Below are positions 1 to 5,650 of a DNA stretch of 6,692 nt, one piece after another. Positions within the stretch are counted from its first letter, which is position 1. Every line of letters starts with the position of its first letter. The DNA is from Eubacteriales Family XIII. Incertae Sedis bacterium (GTDB lineage Bacteria > Bacillota > Clostridia > Peptostreptococcales > Anaerovoracaceae): NCBI GenBank assembly GCA_031276775.1, contig JAISML010000160.1, forward strand, positions 1 to 6,692, given 5' to 3'. Under the pieces are notes generated by a model that saw only the letters and a program-made list of their open reading frames with translations, was not told the origin of the DNA and ran no database searches. The position numbers were made by a program, and so were the translations under genes.

Positions 1-1
1 C

Positions 2-118
2 AACGAAAGCGGCATCATGGTTGCGCCGCCTCTCATCATCACGGAGGAGGAACTGCGCGCCGCCGTCGACATCCTCGACAACGTATTGGACTCCGTCGAC
101 ACCATGATCCGGGCATGA
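2..118 (+). CDS. Class-III (PLP-dependent) aminotransferase, C-terminal fragment
   Basis: Only the last 38 codons are in the window; the reading frame enters from the left edge and stops at TGA 116-118. The readable peptide contains IMVAPPLIITEEEL followed by an amphipathic helix (AAVDILDNVLDSVD). A 'hAPPLIITEEEh' segment followed by a final helix is the usual C-terminus of fold-type I, class-III aminotransferases, the group that includes acetylornithine, ornithine, putrescine and GABA aminotransferases. These enzymes are cytosolic and move an amino group from an omega-amine or amino acid to a 2-oxo acid. The PLP lysine and substrate-determining residues lie outside the window, so the substrate cannot be named. 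The gene ends 109 nt before the lexA start. I see no convincing intrinsic terminator in between, but lexA has its own promoter. Confidence 0.65.
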   Translation, partial: NESGIMVAPPLIITEEELRAAVDILDNVLDSVDTMIRA

Positions 119-151
119 GACGACACGCGCGTCATGAAAACCGCTTTTGCA

Positions 152-165
152 TGAACGGATGTTTA
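152..165 (+). promoter_or_regulatory. LexA operator (SOS box) of lexA
   Basis: The 14-mer TGAACGGATGTTTA contains GAAC (153-156), four spacer bases, and GTTT (161-164). By my count it matches the Gram-positive LexA/DinR consensus CGAACRNRYGTTYC at 12 of 14 positions; only the two outermost bases differ. It overlaps the first three bases of the lexA -35 hexamer, so bound LexA would block RNA polymerase. This is the expected autorepression arrangement. It is the only such box I found in the window. Confidence 0.75.
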
Positions 166-190
166 CTTTTTGTTCACCGCGTGGTATAGT
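162..190 (+). promoter_or_regulatory. lexA promoter (sigma-A type)
   Basis: A -35 element TTTACT (162-167) and a -10 element TATAGT (185-190) are separated by exactly 17 bp. They match the consensus at 4/6 and 5/6 positions. The transcript would start near 197, giving a leader of about 30 nt that carries the strong ribosome site AAGGAGGA (213-220) ahead of the ATG at 228. The overlapping operator implies SOS control. Confidence 0.7.
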
Positions 191-227
191 TGTTTCAGCA
201 AGACGAACCAAGAAGGAGGAAACCACC

Positions 228-872
228 ATGGACAAACTGAATCCGCGGGAGCAGAAGATTCTCAATTTCATGAAGAAGGAACTCGGCAAAAAGGGATATC
301 CCCCGACGGTGCGTGAGATCTGCGCCGCACTCGCAATCAAATCGACATCCACCGTGCACAAAGACATCGAACGGTTGGAAAAGAAAGGCTGGCTGAAAAA
401 AGATCCGGCCAAGCCGAGAGCCCTCATGCTCACGGAACGGAAGACGGACGCAAACGGAGAGAGCGGGAACGTTTCAACGGAACGGGTCGACGTTTTGGAC
501 GTTCCCATCGTCGGTAGAATTGCGGCGGGAATGCCGATTTTGGCCGATGAGAACATCGAGGAAAGTTTCCCCGTACCGGCAGCCTACGTGCAAGGCACAA
601 ATTTCATGCTTACCGTGCGCGGCGACAGCATGGTGAACGCCGGCATATTTGACGGCGACCTGATACTCGTCCGCCAACAGGAAACCGCGAACAACGGCGA
701 CATCGTTGTGGCGATGTTAAACGGATTTGAAAGCGAAGCGACGGTGAAGACGTTTTACAGGGAAGACGGTCACATCCGGCTGCAACCGGAGAATGACGCC
801 ATCAGTCCCATCATCGTGAACGACGTCACGATCCTCGGCTTGGTCAAAGGCGTGTTCCGCTATTTCCATTGA
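228..872 (+). CDS. lexA: LexA, SOS-response transcriptional repressor and self-cleaving protease
   Basis: The 214-residue protein is close to the usual length of LexA in Bacillota. Residues 1-68 form a winged helix-turn-helix: the TVREICAALAIKSTSTVHKD stretch is the helix pair and LEKKGWLKK starts the wing. Residues 92-214 are the S24 peptidase (LexA-C) domain. The self-cleavage bond is Ala100-Gly101 in GRIAAGMP. The catalytic Ser134 lies in RGDSM and the general-base Lys174 in EATVK. LexA represses DNA-repair genes until RecA-ssDNA filaments trigger autoproteolysis. ATG 228 was chosen over the in-frame TTG at 147 because AAGGAGGA lies 7 nt upstream, the protein then begins like other LexAs (MDKLNPREQKIL), and the longer form would run through the promoter and SOS box. 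Between DNA-binding and peptidase domains the linker (about 69-90) is acidic/polar and slightly long. The gene is monocistronic in appearance and converges with popT 52 nt downstream. Confidence 0.97.
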   Translation: MDKLNPREQKILNFMKKELGKKGYPPTVREICAALAIKSTSTVHKDIERLEKKGWLKKDPAKPRALMLTERKTDANGESGNVSTERVDVLDVPIVGRIAAGMPILADENIEESFPVPAAYVQGTNFMLTVRGDSMVNAGIFDGDLILVRQQETANNGDIVVAMLNGFESEATVKTFYREDGHIRLQPENDAISPIIVNDVTILGLVKGVFRYFH

Positions 873-882
873 CGTCGGAACG

Positions 883-901
883 GGGCGGAGAGCTCACGCC
901 C
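883..901. other. GC hairpin in the lexA/popT convergent gap
   Basis: GGGCG (883-887) and CGCCC (897-901) can pair around a 9-nt loop containing GAGCTC. It is the only inverted repeat I found in the 52-nt gap between the two stop codons. Neither strand has a T-run after the stem, so it does not meet the usual pattern of an intrinsic terminator. It could be a weak bidirectional stop or chance in GC-rich DNA. Confidence 0.25.
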
Positions 902-924
902 GCACAGATCTTCCTGTTGCGCGT

Positions 925-1818
925 TCAGCCGGCATGCCCGTCGTCTTTCCCGCGGTAAGCGATCAGGAAAAATATAACCGAAAACCCTGCGATAAGCGCG
1001 ACCGGCGCGATCACCCACCCGATCCCCGAGGGCAAACCGGGAAAGACCTGGACAAGGGAACCGATCATGAAGCCGATGATCAGCATGAAAATGAATTGCG
1101 GACGTTTGCGCATAAGATTTTCGATCCCTTTCGCGGTTCCAAAGGTGCCGGCAAGGCCGCCGAGGACAAGGGGCGCGAGATAGGGAACGTCGAGATCCCC
1201 GATCGCCCGCAACGTGAGATCGTACATGCCGAACACGAGGAGCATGTAGCTGCCGCTGATTCCCGGCAAAATCAATGCGACGGCGATGACGATACCCGCA
1301 AAGAACAGGATGACAAAGGCGGCAAAGTCGAGCCGGTCGGGGGAAGGAATGAGTCCGGCCGGCAGAAATTCCAACCCCACGCCGACCGCCGCGCCAACCG
1401 CCGCGGCGCATACATTGACGAAACGCAAGCGTTCCCTGCGCACAGAGCTTGCGATGATCCTGTTTTCAAAAATGATGTCGGGGCGTTTCGAACCCACAGG
1501 TCGCATGGCGCGTCCGTAGAGCGGCCAAATGCCGGCGGCAATTGCGCCCATGAAGAAATACATCGATGGGATGGGGAACCGCGTCACAAGCCTGAGCAAC
1601 GGTCCGGAGAGCAAAACGATGCCGACGACGCCGCCCGCCGCGTAGGTGATCAGAAAAAAGAAGTTTCGGAGAAATGCTTTCAGAATGTTGCTGACAGCGC
1701 TGATGAGTTCATCGTAAACCCCCAAAATAATGGCCATCGTCCCGCCGCTCACCCCGGGAATCAGCATGGAAGCGCCGATGACAAAACCTTTGACAAACCT
1801 GACAATCACCTTTTTCAT
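925..1818 (-). CDS. popT: DUF368 membrane protein, PopT-type undecaprenyl-phosphate transporter
   Basis: This 297-residue polytopic membrane protein belongs to DUF368 (Pfam PF04018). Family members (PopT) have been shown to return undecaprenyl phosphate across the cytoplasmic membrane for reuse in peptidoglycan and other envelope polymers; the assignment here is by family. Hydrophobic segments fall roughly at 12-35, 50-72, 83-101, 134-150, 165-184, 190-199, 211-227, 242-259 and 265-288. The signature PGVSGGTMAIILGVYD (21-36) is echoed by PGISGSYMLLVFGMYD (185-200), showing a two-fold internal repeat. A basic loop (102-132) separates the halves. The ATG at 1818 was chosen because the family starts about ten residues before the KGFVIG segment; the frame stays open upstream, but there it only shadows rluD. 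No Shine-Dalgarno precedes it and a consensus promoter abuts it. The gene is downstream of rluD (62-nt gap) and convergent with lexA. Confidence 0.9.
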   Translation of the reverse strand: MKKVIVRFVKGFVIGASMLIPGVSGGTMAIILGVYDELISAVSNILKAFLRNFFFLITYAAGGVVGIVLLSGPLLRLVTRFPIPSMYFFMGAIAAGIWPLYGRAMRPVGSKRPDIIFENRIIASSVRRERLRFVNVCAAAVGAAVGVGLEFLPAGLIPSPDRLDFAAFVILFFAGIVIAVALILPGISGSYMLLVFGMYDLTLRAIGDLDVPYLAPLVLGGLAGTFGTAKGIENLMRKRPQFIFMLIIGFMIGSLVQVFPGLPSGIGWVIAPVALIAGFSVIFFLIAYRGKDDGHAG

Positions 1819-1825
1819 GATTAAA

Positions 1826-1854
1826 ATTATAGGGGAAACCCCGCGCAAAGTCAA
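1826..1854 (-). promoter_or_regulatory. popT promoter (sigma-A type), immediately upstream of the start codon
   Basis: Reading leftward, -35 TTGACT (1854-1849) and a perfect -10 TATAAT (1831-1826) are separated by 17 bp. Only 7 nt lie between the -10 and the ATG at 1818, so transcription would begin at or within about two bases of the start codon. The spacer holds a perfect GGGGAAACCCC inverted repeat (1832-1842). Confidence 0.7.
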
Positions 1855-1880
1855 ACGCCCGCTGCGATACCCGCACCGTC

Positions 1881-2828
1881 TCAAAGCGTTCCGGACACCC
1901 GCAACGCCTCCAGACACCGCCGCATATCCTCCGGCAGGGGCGCTTCCGCGCGGACTTCCCCGCCCTTGGAAGGATGCGGGAAACGCAGGGAAGCCGCGTG
2001 AAGCGCTTGCCTGGGCATGAGCGACGGGGGCATATCGGCGCCGCCGTAGAGGGAGTCCCCGAGAACGGGATGACCGATGTGCGCGAGATGTACCCTGATC
2101 TGGTGCGTGCGTCCCGTTCCCAATTCCAATTCCAAATGCGTAAATCCGCATGCAAACCGTTCTTTTACGCGATACCGGGTGACGGACGGACGGCCGTCGC
2201 CCCGCACAGCGCGCCGTACGGCGCCTTCCGCCTCCATGCCGATGGGCAACTCGACGGCGCCGGCATCCGCAACGACAAGTCCGCGCACGACGGCCGCGTA
2301 TTTCTTTTCGACCAGTCCCCTGCCCGCCCCGGCGGTAAAATGACTCTGGGCATGTCCGTTTTTGCCGATCAGCAGCACACCCGAGGTGTCCATATCCAGA
2401 CGGTTGACGAACCGAATCCTGTACGATTCCCCACGGGTCTGCATGTAATTGGCCACACCGTTGGCGATGGTGCCGTCCGGGTGCCCTTTCGTGGGATGGA
2501 CGACGAGACCCGGCTGTTTGTCGAGCACGAGGATATCCTCATCCTCCAAAAGCACGCTGATGGGAATGTCCTGCGGCGGAACGGCGTTGCGCTCCCGCGG
2601 AAAAACAAGACCGATCACATCCCCGGGCGACACCGTGTCGATGAATTTCGCGGATCTCCCATTCAGGCAGACCGCTCCGTCGCCGTGCGCGATGTGGCGA
2701 ATCAGGCGGAACGAAAGTCCGCAACGCCGGCGCAGAACGCCTTTGACGGTCATGCCCGCATCCTCCCGACCCGCCTCACAGATCAAATCGTATTTCATGA
2801 CCGTCCGCAACCGTTCCCGATCCGTCAC
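1881..2828 (-). CDS. RluA/RluD-family 23S rRNA pseudouridine synthase
   Basis: The protein (315 residues from the GTG at 2828) converts specific uridines in structured RNA, most likely 23S rRNA, to pseudouridine. An S4-like RNA-binding region occupies about 25-80 (GMTVKGVLRRRCGLS ... GDVIGLVFP). The catalytic domain spans about 90-285. The family signature RLDMDTSG (143-150) contains the catalytic Asp145. Other conserved blocks are EKKYAAVVRG (174-183) and GRTHQIRVHLAHIGHP (239-254), followed by LGDSLYGG. Two starts are possible. The GTG at 2828 overlaps the nadK stop (GTGA, 2825-2828) and has GGGGAG about 9 nt upstream. The ATG at 2798 (MKYDLICEAG) gives a 305-residue protein that begins more like family members but has no clear ribosome site. 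The family has several site specificities (RluA, RluC, RluD), and the exact target cannot be told from sequence. A NAD kinase-RluD-like pair also occurs in B. subtilis (yjbN-yjbO, from memory). Confidence 0.92.
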   Translation of the reverse strand: MTDRERLRTVMKYDLICEAGREDAGMTVKGVLRRRCGLSFRLIRHIAHGDGAVCLNGRSAKFIDTVSPGDVIGLVFPRERNAVPPQDIPISVLLEDEDILVLDKQPGLVVHPTKGHPDGTIANGVANYMQTRGESYRIRFVNRLDMDTSGVLLIGKNGHAQSHFTAGAGRGLVEKKYAAVVRGLVVADAGAVELPIGMEAEGAVRRAVRGDGRPSVTRYRVKERFACGFTHLELELGTGRTHQIRVHLAHIGHPVLGDSLYGGADMPPSLMPRQALHAASLRFPHPSKGGEVRAEAPLPEDMRRCLEALRVSGTL

Positions 2829-3661
2829 AGCGAGGTTCTCCCCGACTCCTGCCCCGGAACCAAGAGCTTCTGTTTCACCGTCTTCCAGAAATCGTAATCC
2901 TTGAATCGCAGCAGCGTGATGTCCTCCGCGTTGAAACCCGCGTGAATTTCCCGAATCCCGGTGAATTTCCGCTCCGTTCCGTCCGTTACGATCAATATCT
3001 CATCGGATTTGGGATATTCGGGAAAAATCCCAAGGGAAAGATCCGGCGGCAACAGGATGCTGGAGGTGAAAGAACGGTAGGCGGTGGAATTGATGGGAGC
3101 GATGGGCGTCACCTGCAGCAGATCCAATCGGGGATCCACAATGCTGCCTCCAAGGGAATAGTTGTAAGCCGTGCTGCCCGCCGCCGTCGCTACCACCACG
3201 CCGTCGCCGCAGAACTGCTCGATGAAGCTGTCCCCGATAAAAATATTCAGATGCGCGGAATGCGAACACCCTCCCCGCACCACGATCTCGTTGAGCCCTT
3301 TCACGCGCACGCGTTCCGTGTCGGTGGAGATTTCCGCAAAAACAGTCTTGTACTTCTGTTCCGTAAACCGACCGGTTTCGTAAGCGATCAGGAAAGCGTC
3401 GATCTCATCCGCGTCGATCTCCTGAAAAAAACCGAGGTGCCCCGTATTGATGCCGACGATGGGCATTGTGGGAAAATTGTGTTCGTCGAGCATATTCAGC
3501 AGAGCGCCGTCGCCGCCGATGCAGATGGTGAGTTCCGCGTGCGCGTCAAAGGTTTCCGGTACGGCAAACCCCCGGCTTTCCAACTTCTGCGTCAAGCGCG
3601 CCATGATCGCTTTCGAAGCGCCCTGCCCGTTCTGCGTAATATTGATCCTGCGTTTGCCCAT
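2825..3661 (-). CDS. nadK: NAD kinase (ATP- or polyphosphate-dependent)
   Basis: This 278-residue cytosolic enzyme phosphorylates NAD+ at the 2'-hydroxyl of its adenosine ribose to make NADP+, the only route to the NADP pool. The diagnostic GGDG motif is at 49-52, followed by GINTGHLGFF (70-79), the conserved Asn124-Glu125 pair, and the long GDGVVVATAAGSTAYNYS block (152-169) with its GG at 171-172. The length fits the Bacillota form. The residue after GGDG is Ala rather than the commoner Thr or Ser. ATG 3661 is preceded by AGGAGGG (3673-3667) at 5-nt spacing. A strong hairpin (3677-3698) sits just upstream of that ribosome site, and a small alternative ORF overlaps the start. The gene lies 88 nt below pepF and overlaps rluD by 4 nt, so it is probably co-transcribed with both; I see no promoter of its own. 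Confidence 0.96.
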   Translation of the reverse strand: MGKRRINITQNGQGASKAIMARLTQKLESRGFAVPETFDAHAELTICIGGDGALLNMLDEHNFPTMPIVGINTGHLGFFQEIDADEIDAFLIAYETGRFTEQKYKTVFAEISTDTERVRVKGLNEIVVRGGCSHSAHLNIFIGDSFIEQFCGDGVVVATAAGSTAYNYSLGGSIVDPRLDLLQVTPIAPINSTAYRSFTSSILLPPDLSLGIFPEYPKSDEILIVTDGTERKFTGIREIHAGFNAEDITLLRFKDYDFWKTVKQKLLVPGQESGRTSL

Positions 3662-3676
3662 CTCATCCCTCCTGCG

Positions 3677-3698
3677 GCGTTCCCCGAACCGGGGACGC
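3677..3698 (-). other. Stem-loop in the pepF-nadK gap, just upstream of the nadK ribosome site
   Basis: On the + strand, GCG (3677-3679), one bulged T (3680), TCCCCG (3681-3686), loop AAC, CGGGGA (3690-3695) and CGC (3696-3698) form a 9-bp stem with one bulge and a 3-nt loop. In the leftward transcript it ends 3 nt before AGGAGGG. With no following U-run it is not an intrinsic terminator. It may stabilise a processed nadK mRNA or modulate access to the ribosome site. Confidence 0.45.
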
Positions 3699-3749
3699 GG
3701 AACGCGGACGGGTGCGCCGCCATCGCCGTCCTCCGGATCGCATCCCGCT

Positions 3750-5537
3750 TTACGCCAGTTGTTCCAACGCGCTTACCAAATCGCCGAACACCTTCATGGC
3801 GTCGCGAATCGGTTCCGGCTTTCCCATATCCACGCCGGCGATCTTCAAAAGCTCTATGGGATCGTCGCTTTCGCCGGATCGCAGGAAGCGGATGTAATCG
3901 TTGGACGCAGTCTTCCCTTCCGTCAGTATGCGATCGGCGATGGCAGTGGCGGCGGAATAACCCGTCGCGTACTGATATACGTAAAAAGCGCGGTAGAAAT
4001 GAGGAATGCGCGACCATTCCATACGGATGTGAGCGTCCGTTTCCACGCGCGCGCCGAAATATTTCGCATTGAGCCTGCCGTATTCGGAACTGAGCAGTTC
4101 CGCCGTAAGCACTTCCCCGCTCTCTGCGGCAAGATGCGTCAGACGCTCAAATTCCGCGAACATGGTCTGGCGGAACAGGGTGGTGCGAAAGGCTTCGATA
4201 TACATGTTGATCAGATGTTTGCGCTCGTCCTTTTCTTTTCTTGTCTCCGCAAGATGCCGCATGAGCAGGCTTTCATTGACGGTGGAAGCCACTTCGGCGG
4301 TAAAGATGGAATGTCCGCCGTACCGGAAAGGCTGCGTTTCCCTCGTAAACAGCGAATGCATCGAATGCCCCATTTCATGCGCCAAGGTAAAGACATCTTT
4401 CAATCTGCCGGCATAGTTCATGAGGATGTAGGGCATACTGTCGTAACTGCCGAAAGAATAGGCGCCGGCAGTCTTCCCCTCGTTTTCGAGGACGTCTATC
4501 CACCCGGCGTCCACACCTTCCGACAGGCGGCGGCAATAGGTCTTGCCCAAAGGCGCAAGTCCCTCTTTCATCAGCGTCACCGCTTCCTCAAAGGAAACCC
4601 TGTCCTTGCGCGGCGGAAACAAAGGCACGTATACATCGTACATGCGCAGTTTCGGCAGACCCAACACCCGTCGCCTGACGTCCATGTACCGGTGCAGAAT
4701 GTCCAGATGCTCATTGACGACCGCGATGAGGTTGTCGTACACCGCCGCGGGAACATTGTCCCCGGCGAGCGCCGCCTCCAAAGAGCTTTCGTACTTGCGT
4801 ATGCGCGCCGAAATCACGTCCGTCTTCGTATTGAATCCGTAGGTGGCGGCCAAGGTGTTTTTTTGCGCCGCGTACGCGCGGTAGACCGCATTGTACGCCG
4901 CTTTGCGCACGCGTCGATCCCGCGACTCCATCAGGTTTCCGTAGTTGCCGTGCGTCACTTCCGTCCTGGCGTTTTCCCCGTCCCTGATCGTGCCGAACTT
5001 CATGTCGGCGTCGTTGATCATCGTGAATATTTCACCTGTGGCGCCCAGGACTTCCCCCAACCGGGCCAAGATGTTTTCCCCGTTCTTTGAGAGCACGTGC
5101 GCTTTGCGCCGCAGCATCCGCCGCATGACGTATCCGTAATCGTCCAGCCCTTTTTCGTTCCGCCGCATTTCCGCAAGCTTCCGCCCCGGGATCGCGAGGA
5201 ACTCCGGCGTAAAAAAGGACAGAGCGGAAGCCACGCCGGAGAGAAGGGATTGGGCGCGATCCGCAAAAGCCTGATACCGGGGCTCCCTGTTGTCCTCGTC
5301 GCGCTTCATGCGGGCATACACGTAGACCCGCTCCGCAATGAGCCACACGCGATCCGCTTCCCGAAACGCCCGCAGAAGCGTCTTGCCGTCCGAACCCAAC
5401 CGACCCGCAAATTGTTTGAAAGCCTCCGCCTTTTTCAGCGCTTTCGCGAAATCGTCTTCCCACAGGCTTTCATCCGGGTACATGGCTTCTATGTTCCATT
5501 TGTATTGCTTGGGTATCCCGCTTCTCTCTTTTCCCAT
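3750..5537 (-). CDS. pepF: Oligoendopeptidase F, M3 family zinc metallopeptidase
   Basis: This 595-residue protein matches the usual size of about 600 for PepF. It is a cytosolic zinc peptidase that cleaves oligopeptides internally and is thought to take part in peptide turnover. The zinc site is HEMGH (387-391: ligands His387 and His391, catalytic Glu388), with Glu415 in TAEVASTVNE as the likely third ligand. Flanking family blocks include SYDSMPYILMNYAGRLKDVF (364-383), the HS-x-F segment around 409-412, and the C-terminal IPHFYRAFYVYQYATGY (511-527), which supplies substrate-binding His and Tyr. Residues 1-200 are helical and match the M3B N-terminal domain. No signal peptide is present. 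ATG 5537 is preceded by AGGAAAGGG (5551-5543). The frame stays open to a GTG at 5624, but that start has no ribosome site and would add unrelated residues. It is the first gene of the probable pepF-nadK-rluD operon and is divergent from murI. Confidence 0.96.
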   Translation of the reverse strand: MGKERSGIPKQYKWNIEAMYPDESLWEDDFAKALKKAEAFKQFAGRLGSDGKTLLRAFREADRVWLIAERVYVYARMKRDEDNREPRYQAFADRAQSLLSGVASALSFFTPEFLAIPGRKLAEMRRNEKGLDDYGYVMRRMLRRKAHVLSKNGENILARLGEVLGATGEIFTMINDADMKFGTIRDGENARTEVTHGNYGNLMESRDRRVRKAAYNAVYRAYAAQKNTLAATYGFNTKTDVISARIRKYESSLEAALAGDNVPAAVYDNLIAVVNEHLDILHRYMDVRRRVLGLPKLRMYDVYVPLFPPRKDRVSFEEAVTLMKEGLAPLGKTYCRRLSEGVDAGWIDVLENEGKTAGAYSFGSYDSMPYILMNYAGRLKDVFTLAHEMGHSMHSLFTRETQPFRYGGHSIFTAEVASTVNESLLMRHLAETRKEKDERKHLINMYIEAFRTTLFRQTMFAEFERLTHLAAESGEVLTAELLSSEYGRLNAKYFGARVETDAHIRMEWSRIPHFYRAFYVYQYATGYSAATAIADRILTEGKTASNDYIRFLRSGESDDPIELLKIAGVDMGKPEPIRDAMKVFGDLVSALEQLA

Positions 5538-5557
5538 CGTTTCCCTTTCCTGCGCCC

Positions 5558-5576
5558 TTGCGCAAACCGTGCGCAA
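5558..5576 (-). other. Perfect 7-bp stem-loop in the pepF leader
   Basis: TTGCGCA (5558-5564), loop AACCG, and TGCGCAA (5570-5576) form a perfect inverted repeat inside the roughly 107-nt pepF leader. It lies 6 nt upstream of the AGGAAAGGG ribosome site in the leftward transcript. It could act as an mRNA-stabilising hairpin or, at the DNA level, as a protein-binding dyad. No U-run follows. Confidence 0.4.
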
Positions 5577-5617
5577 AGATTCCGCACCCGCATGCAACCT
5601 TAGCTCCCGGATCCCGT

Positions 5618-5646
5618 TTGACACGTCCGGCCAAAAGTATTATATT
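5618..5646 (+). promoter_or_regulatory. murI promoter (sigma-A type)
   Basis: A perfect -35 TTGACA (5618-5623) and -10 TATATT (5641-5646, 5/6) are separated by 17 bp. The start site would be near 5653, giving a leader of about 42 nt with GGGGAG (5683-5688) spaced 6 nt from the murI ATG. The predicted start falls inside the -10 box of the opposing pepF promoter. Confidence 0.7.
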
Positions 5647-5650
5647 TAAT

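Noticed and set aside
119..151. Possible terminator after the aminotransferase gene
   Set aside because: Only a 4-bp GACG/CGTC stem and a separate AAAA/TTTT pair are visible, with no GC stem followed by a T-run.
147..227. In-frame 27-codon N-terminal extension of lexA from a TTG at 147
   Set aside because: It would translate the promoter and SOS box, has no ribosome site, and homology plus AAGGAGGA support ATG 228.
934..1824. 296-residue hydrophilic open frame on the + strand opposite popT
   Set aside because: The charged, low-complexity product (many Asp, Arg, Lys, Gln) is what the antisense of a hydrophobic membrane protein gives. It has no family resemblance.
1819..2151. In-frame extension of the popT frame upstream of 1818
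   Set aside because: These residues are an out-of-frame reading of rluD and of the intergenic promoter, with no membrane or family character.
1974..2897. 307-residue open frame on the + strand opposite rluD
   Set aside because: It is antisense to a well-supported RluD-family gene with an intact RLDxxTSG motif and shows no recognisable domain.
3447..5090. 547-residue open frame on the + strand opposite pepF and nadK
   Set aside because: It is antisense to pepF and nadK, whose catalytic motifs are intact. The translation is rich in Arg, His and Gln without domain structure, typical of a mirror frame in GC-rich coding DNA, and it has no ribosome site.
5538..5624. In-frame 29-codon N-terminal extension of pepF from a GTG at 5624
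   Set aside because: There is no ribosome site before the GTG. The extra residues are unlike PepF, and AAAGGG sits 5 nt before ATG 5537.
5639..5644. Perfect TATAAT on the minus strand as the pepF -10
   Set aside because: No acceptable -35 lies 16-18 bp upstream; TTGATT-N17-TACAAT just to the right is a better pair.
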